Positions 54,713-64,000 of a stretch of 64,000 bases of DNA are shown here, in pieces. The first letter of the stretch is position 1. The number at the start of each line of letters is the position of its first letter. The notes below the pieces were generated by a model that was given only the letters and a program-made list of their open reading frames with translations, searched no databases and was not told where the DNA came from. Source of the DNA: Porphyra umbilicalis. Lineage: Eukaryota; Rhodophyta; Bangiophyceae; Bangiales; Bangiaceae. The position numbers and the translations under genes are program-made. The DNA is taken from positions 148,089 to 212,088 of the forward strand of contig KV918880.1 in NCBI GenBank assembly GCA_002049455.2, written 5' to 3'.

Positions 54713-55964
54713 TCAGGTGCCCCGACCCCGCTTCCGCCCCTTGCGCTCTGGCTTGAGGGCTGGCGGCATGTCCTTCATGTTAACTCCCTGTTCGCATCCA
54801 CATCACCGGCAGGAACAGCACCAAACCACATATCAACCCCAGAAGCCACACCCAGCAACACACCACACCAAAACCTCTGCTGTTAGTTGGCCGATGTGCC
54901 GGTGTGAGCGACGCCATACCCAAGACACAGAGCCACTCAATACCGTCCTCTCGGTGGGGTCGCCAGGTCGAAGAAGCGCCGAGATATGCGGCCGGCATCA
55001 TTGCGTGCATCCCCCCCCAAAAAAGGGGCACCAGCGCACCACCGAGAGATACACACGCGGGCCAGACCGAGCCACCTCAACGTACAGCCTCCTCGTCCGT
55101 CTCGATGCCAATCTTCTCGTACAGCTCGGCCGGCTTTTTATTGGCGCCTTCGGATATGGTGGCCACCGCCTCGACGACGATGCGCTTACGTTTTTTCCAC
55201 GTGTCCTGCGCCACACCAATGTGAACAGCACGAAAAGCACAGGGAGAACAACCCACCGCTAGAGGTCACTACGCATGTCAGAAACCGTCGCGCGTCGCAA
55301 TGCTAGACACCCTCTGCTACCAACGCCGACTGCCGTCCACGGCTCGACCACCTTCATTCGGTGCTCGGTCACCCACGTGCTCGGAGCAATCCCAAAGAAC
55401 ACCCCCTCGACCATAAACCCCCCCCTCACTCCCCTCTCGGAACGCGTCCCACTTCAGACGTACCATCACCTCGGCATACTTCTGCTCCAGCGCCGCCCGC
55501 TCCTCTTCGCTCAGCACGACCCCTCCGCCAAACGACGCAACCTTGGCCTCCAGCTCGGACCGCTGGACCTTCACCTCGGTCGACCGCGCCAACGCGTCTG
55601 CGTCGCTCAGGGTCGCGTAGACGTCCGCCGCGGCGGCGTTGGCGCTGGCCACCGCTGCCTGCCCGTCGACGGCGGCGGCTTCGAGCTGCGCCAACCGTTC
55701 GTCAATCGCCGCCCGCTCCTCAGGAGACGGCACGTCGATGGTCGACTGATTGGTGATAAACACCTTGGCCTTGCCGTACTCCTTGAGCGTCACGTCCCCG
55801 CGGGCGACCAGCGAGGCGGTCGCGCGGTCCACGGCCGCCTTTTTGAGCGGCGTCGGCGCCGCCTGCAACGCATCAACGATGTTTGTGACAGACTGGGGAC
55901 GGTTGGTGCGCACAAGGAATTCGTTGACGAGCCGCTCCTCCTGGAGGGGCGTCGGCTTGGGCAT
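54713..55964 (-). CDS. HOP2: Meiotic recombination protein HOP2 (TBPIP family), 3 exons
   Basis: Exons (minus) 55964-55464, 55205-55086 and 54787-54713 give 231 residues (human PSMC3IP is 217). Both introns (258 and 298 bases) have GTACGT donors and CAG acceptors, phase 0. N-terminal winged helix: LVNEFLVRTNRPQSVTNIVD, then LKEYGKAKVFITNQ. Middle coiled coil: ERLAQLEAAAVDGQ to ALEQKYAEVM. The second exon encodes DTWKKRKRIVVEAV and YEKIGIETDEEA, the most conserved HOP2 segment. The third exon encodes GVNMKDMPPALK and a basic tail GRKRGRGT. HOP2 with MND1 helps DMC1/RAD51 strand invasion in meiosis, implying a sexual cycle. Without splicing exon 2 would stop two codons after the last donor, so the third exon is supported by sequence and phase. 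Confidence 0.92.
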
Positions 55965-56690
55965 GGGGGGCCGGCAGGGGAAGAACGAGCTCAGAGGAGG
56001 GAGAACAACAGGGGGGCAAGGAAACAAAGAAAGAAAAGGGACAAGGCAACAAAGGAAGAAGATGTGGGAAACAAAGTGCAAGAATACAGTAGGTACACAC
56101 AAGAGACGAAGCAAAGGCCGCCCGGTTGCGTCGACGACACTAAACCCCAGTGTTGTGCAACACGGCGGCAAAGAGGAGTGCATCCGCGTCGACTCTGGTC
56201 GACATCAGATGCGTCAGTAAATACACAAACGATTCATCTGGAAGTACTGGAGTACGCCATCAGATTGGGATAGGGGGGCCATCGATCCTGTGTCAGTTGA
56301 TTGACAGCCGGCCCGCAGGATCGGCCTTCGCGCTGGCGCGGCAACCGACACCCAGAAGCGCCGTCATCGCCTGCACAGGCCTCGGTCGCTGCTCCGGACC
56401 CGACCTCCCCCCGGCTGCCCCACCGCTGTTGCGTGGGTCTGCGGCGGTGCATCCGTGGTGCCCCTCGGCGAGATAGGAATTGCACGAAACAGCAATCCCA
56501 TGAATAGGCCGGGAAAGCTGATGTGAAAGCAGGGGGGGGAAGCGCGCGCGCTGCGCGCGCGCGCGCGCTGGGGGGGGGGCCGGATGCGCACTTAGATTTG
56601 CATCATTGATTCGCATGATTCCCTTGATTCTCTGTCATCCTTGACACAAGACGAAGCTTCGGGCCAGCACAGATCACCGGGCCCGAACCG
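55965..56690. other. Upstream region of HOP2
   Basis: Holds the HOP2 promoter, purine-rich near 55980-56060. No other gene is seen. It contains the alternating CG run listed separately. Confidence 0.4.
56542..56569. repeat. Alternating CG run
   Basis: Alternating GC dinucleotides broken once by CTG, flanked by G runs on both sides. Such tracts readily adopt Z-DNA in vitro. It marks the edge of the repeat-rich right part of the window. Confidence 0.7.
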
Positions 56691-56697
56691 AATCTGC

Positions 56698-56807
56698 GCC
56701 CACCACCCTCACGGCGCCCACCACCCTCGCGGCGCCCACCACCCTCGCGGCGCCCACCACCCTCGCGGCGCCCACCACCCTCGCGGCGCCCACCACCCTC
56801 GCGGCGC
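56698..56807. repeat. 18-bp tandem repeat, about six copies
   Basis: The unit ggcgcccaccaccctcgc repeats head to tail with almost no variation. On the plus strand it would encode repeated APTTLA and on the minus strand ARVVGA. Near-identity of units indicates recent expansion. There is no surrounding gene to suggest a coding role. Confidence 0.85.
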
Positions 56808-56859
56808 CCTGGCTGCCGCCGCCCCCGCGGCAGCGACCACGGTACCTGGCTGCCCCCCC

Positions 56860-58560
56860 CCCCGCAGCGGTTGCCGCCTTCCCCCGCTGCCGCCGTCCCC
56901 CGCTGCCGCCGCCCCTGGCTGCCGCAGCCCCCGCGGCGCGGCCACCCCTGGCTGCCGCCGCTGCCGCCCCAGGCTGCAACCGCTGCCGCCCCAGGCTGCC
57001 ACCGCCGCCGTCCCCAGCCGCCGACGCCCCCGGCTGCCGCTGCCACCGGGTGCCGCCGCCGCTCCCTCCCGCTACCCCCGCCGCCGCCCCTGGCCGCCTC
57101 CGCCCCCAGCTGCCGCGACCGCGGGCTGCCGCATTCGGCCGACGCCTCACCTCACAGCCGCCGCCGCTGCCCCGGGCCGCCATCTTAGGCCCCACAGGCT
57201 GATACCGCCGCCGCCGCCGCTCCCGGCCACCGCCGCCGCCACCCCCGGCCGCCGCCGCCGCCGCCGCCGCCCCCTGCCGCCGCCGCCCCTACGTGCCGCC
57301 GCCGCAGCCCCCGGCTGCCGCCGCTGACGGCGCCGCACCCTGCCGGGAGCGGCGGCCGCCGTTGCCGCCGCCCGCTGCCGCCGCCGCCTGTGCGTGCCGC
57401 TGCCGCCCTCGGCCGCCGCCGCCGCCGCCGCTGTCGCCCCCTGCCACCCCGGCCCCTGCCTGCCACTGCCGCCGCCGCCGCCGCCGCCCCCTGCCGCCTC
57501 GGCCGACCGTGCCTGCGGCTGCCCCCGTCGCCGCCGCCGCCGCCGCCGCCCCTGCCTTCCGCCACCGCCGCCCCCTGCCGCCGCCGCCCCCGCCTGCCGC
57601 CGCCGCCGCCACCGCCGCCGCCGCCCCTACTTGGCGCCGCCGCCACCCCCGGCCGCCGCCGTCGCCGCCGTCCGCTGCCGCCGCCGCCGCCGCCCCTGCC
57701 GCGGCCGTCGCTGCCGCCCCCTGCCGCCGCTGCCTCTGCCGCCGCCGGTGCCGCCGCCGCCGCTGCCACCGCCCCCTGCCGCCGCCGCCCCTGCCTGCTG
57801 CCGCCGCCGCCCCCGGTTGCCGCCACCGACGCCCCCGGCCGCCGCCGCCGCCGCCGCTGCCGCCCGCTGCCGCCCCCGTCGCTGTCCCCCGCTGCCGCCC
57901 CCGCCCCTTCCGGCCGCCACCGCCGCCCCCTGCCGCCGGCGCTTGTGCCTGCTGCTGCCGCCGCCAGCTGCCGCCGCCGCCGCCGCCCCCAGATGCCACC
58001 GCCACCGCTCCCGGCTACCACCGTCGCCGTCCCCGCCTGCCGCCACCGCCGCCCCCGCCTCCCGCCACAGCAGCCCACGCCTGCCGCCGCCCCCGCCCCC
58101 ACCGCCGCCGCCCGTGCCTCCGGCCGCCGCCGCAGTGGCTGCCGCCGCCGCCCCTGCCTGCCGCCGCCGCCGCCCCCGGCCACCACCGTCGTCGCCTCCT
58201 GGTGCCGCCACCGCCGCCCCCGCCTGCCGCCATCGCCGCCCGGAGCCGCCGCTGCCGCCGCCCCTGCCGCCGCCACCGCTGCCTTCGGCCGCCGCCGCCC
58301 CCGGCCGCCGCTGCCGCCGCCCCCTGTCGCCGCCTTCCCTGCCGACGTAGCCCCCGCCTGCCGCCGCAGCCGGCCCCTGCCGCCGCCGCCCCTGCTTGCC
58401 GACGTCGCAGCACCCTGCCGCCACCGCTTCTGCGTGCTGCTGGCGCCGCCGCGCCTGGCCGCCGCCGCCACCGTCCCCTCCCGCCGCCGCCGCCCCCGGC
58501 CGCTGCCGCCGTCGTTCTCAGCTACCTCCGCTGCCGCCCCCGGCCGCCGTCGCCTTCGGC
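56860..58560. repeat. GCC-rich low-complexity tract, 1.7 kb
   Basis: Irregular CCGCCGCCG and CTGCCGCCGCCC repeats dominate. Long ORFs (up to about 450 codons) on both strands in several frames are Pro/Ala/Arg or Gly/Arg only and are not called genes. The composition resembles the cores of the two Harbinger-like elements, but I saw no matching TIRs here. Confidence 0.75.
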
Positions 58561-60099
58561 CGCCTCTGCCGCCATGTCGGCGGCCTCCGTCGCCAGCTGT
58601 TTCCGTAACTGCCAGCCCTGTGTTTCAGTAGTCCCGTCTTTTGGGCTCTACTGAGGGACTGTCACATTCCGGTTGCAGTGCCCTAAGACTTCTGGGCCAT
58701 GGATGGGTATGGCAGGCTGGGGAGGTGGTGTCGGGTACCGGTCACTGTCACCTGTAGAGGGCAGAAACGGTATGAACGAAGCGTTTTTGCAGAAAAAGAC
58801 CCACAATGCCGTGACCAGCGCCCTTCCAAGACCCAGAAATGGTCCTCCCCAAGAAAGTTGTGTTTTACTCATGTGTGGCTCAGAAGTGCTCGACGCATCT
58901 CACACTTGGGGCAGGACTGCAGAAGTGAAGGAACGCATGAAGCAAGTTCACCCAGCAGCTCTTTTTGTTTTCGCAGCTGGTCAGGAAGCACGCACAACAT
59001 GGTGAGTGGTGCACAATGGTGTCTTTTCTTTGAAAAAACAATGGGAACTGCTGTAGGCAGGTAGGGAAGCGCAAAACGACGATTCCACTGGATTGGGCAG
59101 TGTCATCAGCCTGATGTGTGATCCACTGACTGACTGGACAAAGCAGTGTCAGCGGTGCTACCAAATAAAGTGGTCAGGATGTGGCGACAGAGAGAGTCTG
59201 TCCCAAGATGTTTTTCTTGTGAACACGCCACATTCACCCCTCGCGCCCGCTCGGCTACGACGCCCCGGTCGCCAGCAATACGCCCAGTCAGTACCCCGAC
59301 TCCACCCCCACCCAGTATTCCACCTTGTACCCTATCCAAACCGCGCTGCCCCCCCACCCAGTACCATGCTCTACCTGCACCTCAGTACCAATCCCCCCCC
59401 CTCGCCCCGTACCCCACCTCCTTCACCGCCCACGGCGACACCTCTTTGGCCAGCCCAATCCCCATGCCACTTGCAATGAGCCTCCTCAATCATTGTCACC
59501 TGGTTTTAGACCGTGGCCGCCGTTCTCTTTCCCACTCAGCACCGACCCGCACATGGCATGTACGCCTTTGCAGCACCCACGTCCCAACGCTGAGAACCAA
59601 CCCCCCCACAATACCTACCACCCTGCAGTGCCCATCCCCACGCCACGCCCAGCACCTTATCATGTCGTCCACTCCTCTGCAACCCCATTCTTCCACCGCG
59701 CACCTCCTCAGCCGCGCACCCTGATCTACCCGTCTAAAAATAACCTGCCCCACACGTCGCCCACCGTGTGAGGAACGCAGAGGGGTCGCAGGCGGACAGG
59801 AGGGGGGACGGCGACGGCGGCGGAGGTAGCAAGGATGGCGGGGGCTGGGACGCTAGCGCCGCTGCCGGTGGCGCGTGGAGCGGGAGTGCTGCCGGCCGAA
59901 GAATACTGGGGAAAGCGGAGGGGAGCGCACAGGAGGGGAGGTGACACGAAGACCTTGCGAGGCAGCGGCAAACTGCGAGGGCAGACGCAGTCCAGTCACA
60001 TGGACACGACTGTCACAAGGTCCTAAATACAAAACCAAGTACGTGGCGGCCCCCCCAACCGGCGAGCCCGCTGACCCCCCCCCCCAGAAGCACCCCCAA
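58561..60099. other. Region of normal composition, no firm gene
   Basis: 58640-59210 has mixed composition and short ORFs only. At about 59240-59771 a plus-strand frame is open and Pro/Tyr/Gln-rich (SQYPDSTPTQYSTLYPIQTA), ending in TGA at 59771, with a parallel-looking stretch (LPAPQYQSPPLAPYPTS) in another frame across a C run at 59393-59401. It could be the last exon of a Pro/Tyr-rich protein, or chance. No start or upstream exon could be placed. Confidence 0.3.
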
Positions 60100-60100
60100 T

Positions 60101-61376
60101 GACCCGCAATGAGGGTGGGCCACGCCGGGGCTACTACTGGAGAATCATTTGGGCATTTACAGCCGCCAGATCCTATTGTTTTGCGCATGTGGGCACCAAT
60201 GAGCGGCCGCGACAGCGGTGGGGGCCAAATGTACGGCTGTCAGACCACCGCGCACGCACCCGCCAAGCGGGGTGCCCCCAATGACCCACAATGAGGGTGG
60301 GCCACGCCGGGGCTACTACTGAAGAATCATTTGGGCATTTAACAGCCGCCGATCCTAATTGTTTTGCGCATGTGGGCACCAATGAGCGGCCGCGACAGCG
60401 GTGGGGGCCAAATGTACGGCTGTCAGACCACCGCGCACGCACCCGCCAAGCGGGGTGCCCCCAATGACCCCAATGAGGGTGGGCCACGCCGGGGCTACTA
60501 CCTGCAAGAATCATTTGGGCATTTAACAGCCGCCAGATCCTAATTGTTTTGCGCATGTGGGCACCAATGAGCGGCCGCGACAGCGGTGGGGGCCAAATGT
60601 ACGGCTGTCAGACCACCGCGCACGCACCCGCCAAGCGGGGTGCCCCCAATGCCCCACAATGAGGGTGGGCCACGCCGGGGCTACTAGTGAGAGAATCATT
60701 TGGGCATTTAACAGCCGCCAGATCCTGATTGTTTTGCGCATGTGGGCACCAATGAGCAGCCGCGACAGCGGTGGGGGCCAAATGTACGGCTGTCAGACCA
60801 CCGCGCACGCACCCGCCAAGCGGGGTGCCCCCAATGACCCGCAATGAGGGTGGGCCACGCCGGGGCTACTACTGAGAGAATCATTTGTGCATTTAACAGC
60901 CGCCAGATCCTGATTGTTTTGCGCATGTGGGCACCAATGAGCAGCCGCGACAGCGGTGGGCGCCAAATGTACGGCCGTCAGACCACCCCGCACGCACCCG
61001 CCAAGCGGGATGCCCCCAATGACCCGCAATGAGGGTGGGCCACGCCGGGGCTACTACTGAGAGAATCATTTGTGCATTTAACAGCCGACCGATCCTGATT
61101 GTTTTGCGCATGTGGGCACCAATGAGCAGCCGCGACTGCGGTGGGGGCCAAATGTACGGCTGTCAGACCACCGCGCACGCACCCGCCAAGCGGGGTGCCC
61201 CCAATGACCCGCAATGAGGGTGGGCCACGCCGGGGCTACTACTGTGAGAATCATTTGGGCATTTAACAGCCGCCAGATCCTGATTGTTTTCCGCATGTGG
61301 GCACCAATGAGCAGCCGCGACAGCGGTGGGGGCCAAATGTACGGCTGTCAGACCACCGCGCACGCACCCGCCAAGC
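60101..61376. repeat. Satellite array, seven units of 182-186 bp
   Basis: The anchor word atgagggtggg recurs at 60109, 60291, 60473, 60659, 60844, 61029 and 61214. Units differ by only a few bases. Each contains tttgggcatttaacagccgc and gttttgcgcatgtgggcacc. Later units share changes (for example agcagccgcgac instead of agcggccgcgac), so the array grew by local duplication. The last unit breaks off near 61376. ORFs across it are repetitive shadows. Confidence 0.95.
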
Positions 61377-62484
61377 AAGGTTGCCCCAGGGCCCTGTTGA
61401 ATGCGCGGGCCACATGGTTCTATTTTGCTGACTGTGGCCTCAGACATCGTGCCCTGGCCCGAATGCATGTGTGTCTGAGGAGACTGCAAGTGATGTCTGG
61501 TGGTGGCGGACCGGCTGTCATGTCTGGGCATGCTCGTCATCCGGCTGGCCGCAGGCAGTGTCTGGGCCGCTGCGTAATGGCGCGCGCTCAGCTCTCGCTG
61601 GTTCGGGTCGCGCATTTCATTGGGTGAGGAGGTTTCCCCAGCAGGCTTCCCGCAGAATTGGTGGGATTGCTGTTTCGCCTGTTTCCTTTACGCGCCGGCG
61701 GGGCTGTGTGGTGGGCACATCGGCAAGCGTGCCAACGGGTGGTTGGGGTGGCACCGGAGGGGGCCCGAGTGGAAGATCTGACGCATCTGCTTTCCCAGGG
61801 GAGGAGAATTGCGCCGCCCTTGGAAATTGAAAGGCGGCGCTTGTACAGCGCGCCCAGTCGACCTCAACGGCCATTGGTCGGGCGCAAGGGCAGAGTGGCT
61901 CGTTGAAGGCCCCCCGCAGCGGCCCCGGTCACGACGTGGCGTGCCCAGATTCTCCCACTTGTTAGGGCTGTGAGATCTGGGAGCTGCGGGCCGCCGCCCC
62001 ACTCGATCGTGGCAGCTCACGGGCATGTGCAAGGCCCTCCACAGACGGAGATCGACTACTTTGTGTGGCTTGGGAATTACCTCCACTAGGTATTTTCGAA
62101 AAGTCTGAGGAGGCGATCGAGTGTCGGCAGCGTGCGGTCGACAGGCGCCCGGGCGCCTGTCGACGGGGCCGGGGCGCCCCGGCCCCGTCCCGCCCCGCCC
62201 TTCCACCGACAGCCGCCGGCCGCCACCGCTCTCGTGGGCGGCGGCGCCGCGGGGCCGGCCGTGGCGCCGTGCCCGCCGCCGCCTCGCCCGCCATTGCCGC
62301 TGCCGCGGCCGTGGCGGCGGCGCAGACGCCGCCGCCCGCGCCCGTTGCGCCGTCGGTCCGCGCGGCCGCTTGCCCGCTGTCGCCAGCAGCCCCATCCCCC
62401 CGCCGCCGCCGCCGCCGCCTTCTCCCGTCTGCCCGCCACTGCCGCGGGGCGGGGGCCCCCCCCCCAGCCGCCGGCGCGCCCGCC
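61377..62484. other. Upstream region of the transporter gene
   Basis: 61377-62060 has mixed composition and no convincing gene. From about 62140 the sequence is GC-rich, with a short palindrome ggcgcccgggcgcc near 62149-62162. The plus frame used by the transporter is open from 62065, so an earlier start cannot be excluded. Confidence 0.4.
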
Positions 62485-62738
62485 ATGGGCGACGGCACCG
62501 CCTTTGGCGGCCCCGCCCCCGTCGGCGCCCGCGCGTGGCGGCCGCCCGCCGCGCCCGCCGCCGTTGCCGCGTCGGCCGCCCGCCCGCCGCGGCCGCCGGT
62601 CGGCGGCGGCGGCGGCGGTCGGCGCGCCGCGGCCGCGCCGGCGTGGCCGCCCGGTGCGGCGGCGCGGCGGCGGCGGTGGCCCGCCGCGCGGCGGGGCTGG
62701 CAGGCCCCGCTTGCAACGCGGGTGGTCACCGCGTCGGC

Positions 62739-62769
<31 letters not shown>

Positions 62770-64000
62770 GCCGGTGGGGACGGCCCCTCTGACGCTGCCG
62801 CCGCCGTTGCGAGGGTGGCCACCCGACCGCCGGCGGGCGCCCGCCCCGCCGCCAATGGCGTGCTCTCTGAGGAGGCTCCGACCAACGGCGCGGCCGGCGC
62901 GGCCGCCACCGCCGCCGCGGCGGGCCCCGTCACGGCCGAGGTGCTCGGCGGCCACCCCCCCCCCACGGCCGAGGCGCGGTCCCCAACGACGGAGGGGGCG
63001 GGTGCCCCCCCCCCCCCCTGTTTTCGCGCGACGCGCTGCGCCGCGCGACGCCCCTCCTCCTCCTCAACGCGGTGACGGTCCTGTGGGGCTCCCAACACGC
63101 GGTCATTAAGCTCGCCGTCGACGGCGCGCCGCCGTCGGCGGTGACGCTCCTCCGCTTTGCCGCTGCCGCGGCCGTGGCGGCCCCGTTCCTGCCGCCCCTA
63201 ACCACCCCCGGCGGCCGCCGCACGTGGGTGGCGGGCGCCGAGTTGGGCGCCTACATGTTTGCCGGCTACGCCTTCCAAGCGGTCGGCCTGCTGACGACGT
63301 CCGCGTCGCGGTCGGGCTTCCTCCTCTACCTAAACGTCAAGTTTGTGCCCCTCCTCGCGGCGCTCCTGTACCGCCGCCGCCTCACGACGGGCGCGTGGGC
63401 GTCGGCGGCGCTCGCGTTTGCGGGCACCGTCGTCCTCGCCGCCGACGGCGACGCGCCCGTCACGGTTGGGGACGCGTGGTGCGTCGCCGCCGCCGCCGCG
63501 TCGGCGGTCTTTATCCTCCGCCTCGAAGCGGCGGCGGCGGCGACGCTCGCCGCCGACGCGCCGCCCGCCCCCGCCGCCGCCCTCAACGCCGTCTCCCTCG
63601 TTGCCGTTGCTGCCGCCGCGGCCGTGTGGGCGTTGGGCGTGGACGGGTTGACGCCCGCGGCAGTGGCCGCCCCGTTTGTGACGGCCGACGCGGGGACGGG
63701 GGCGTGGACGGGCGTGTCGCCCGTGGCGGTGGGGGGCGTCTTGTACCTCGGCTTGGTCACCACCGCCTTTTCCAACTGGCTCCAGACGCTCGCGCAGCGG
63801 TCGGTGGCGGCGGAGCGCGCGGCGGTGGTGTACGCCATGGACCCGGTGTATGGGGTGGCGTTTGCGGCGGCGCTGCTCGGCGAGCGCCTGACGCCGCAGG
63901 GCGCGCTCGGCGCCGCCATGATCACCGCCGCGGCGGTGGCCAACCAGCGGGCGACGCCAAAGTACGACCGGTGCGACGTGGCCGAGGGGGGGGGGGGGGG
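62485..64000 (+). CDS. EamA/DMT-family transporter, probable plastid protein, 3' end cut by window
   Basis: The start chosen is ATG 62485 (MGDGTAFGGPAPVGARAW). An Ala/Arg-rich presequence (RRRWPAARRGWQAPLATRVV) resembles a transit peptide, followed by Pro/Ala linkers. After a C run (63005-63018) the frame changes and a drug/metabolite transporter begins: LLLLNAVTVLWGSQHAVIKL, APPSAVTLLRFAAAAAVAAP, YMFAGYAFQAVGLLTTSASR, SGFLLYLNVKFVPLLAALLY, then the second EamA repeat with GGVLYLGLVTTAFSNWLQTL and MDPVYGVAFAAALLGERLTP. About ten membrane helices fit. No stop is reached by 64000. Substrate unknown. The frame break in a 14-C run is probably a length error. Confidence 0.85.

Noticed and set aside
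57185-58654. ORFs of over 400 codons on both strands
   Set aside because: CTGCCGCCG repeat shadows; composition limited to a few residues.
60101-61376. CRISPR-like array
   Set aside because: Units of about 185 bp without spacer structure, in a eukaryotic genome; an ordinary satellite.

Overview
The window is nuclear DNA of a GC-rich eukaryote. Genes carry GT-AG introns, one predicted protein has a putative plastid transit peptide, and products include a meiotic HOP2 protein, a signal peptide peptidase, an NDR kinase and a secreted Hint-domain protein. High GC, few short introns, long C/G homopolymers and many transposons suggest a photosynthetic alga. A bangiophyte red alga (Porphyra/Pyropia type) fits best, but this is inference from general features, not a marker gene.

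Positions 1-29857 are almost entirely transposon, and the insertion order can be read from target-site duplications (TSDs). At the left is an old element with long inverted arms (1 to about 1010 and 7817-8690) and a 233-residue ORF. It is split by a Harbinger-like element, 2355-7813 (TSD TAA). Next comes an LTR retrotransposon, called T here (8720-29857, minus strand), with gag and a frameshifted protease. A second, non-autonomous LTR element, X (10683-28564, plus strand, TSD CTATC), landed inside the gag ORF of T. X itself received a second Harbinger-like element (11847-16902, TSD TTA), a short hAT-type element (16927-17775, TSD CATACCAC), and an 8.2-kb hAT element (19973-28202, TSD GTTATGAG) inserted in its 3' LTR. 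The large hAT element carries an apparently intact transposase (25125-27731) and could be autonomous.

Positions 31808-56000 are a gene island: a Hint-domain secreted protein; an unrecognised Pro-rich protein; cystathionine gamma-lyase (4 exons); a costars/ABRACL protein (2 exons); signal peptide peptidase; splicing factor PRP18; a Myb/SANT protein; a fringe-like GT31 glycosyltransferase; an NDR-type AGC kinase; a probable plastid zinc-finger membrane protein (2 exons); and HOP2 (3 exons). A 133-bp mariner-type MITE hairpin sits between the cystathionine lyase and costars genes.

Positions 56000-62480 are mostly repeats: an 18-bp tandem array, about 1.7 kb of GCC-rich sequence and a seven-unit satellite of about 185 bp. 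The window ends inside an EamA/DMT transporter gene that starts at 62485 and is cut by the edge.

Several real genes (GT31, the NDR kinase, the Pro-rich protein, the transporter, possibly the Hint gene) change reading frame exactly at runs of C or G of roughly 7-19 bases. This looks like homopolymer length error in the assembly. The genes are probably functional, and their exact protein sequences here should not be trusted across those runs.
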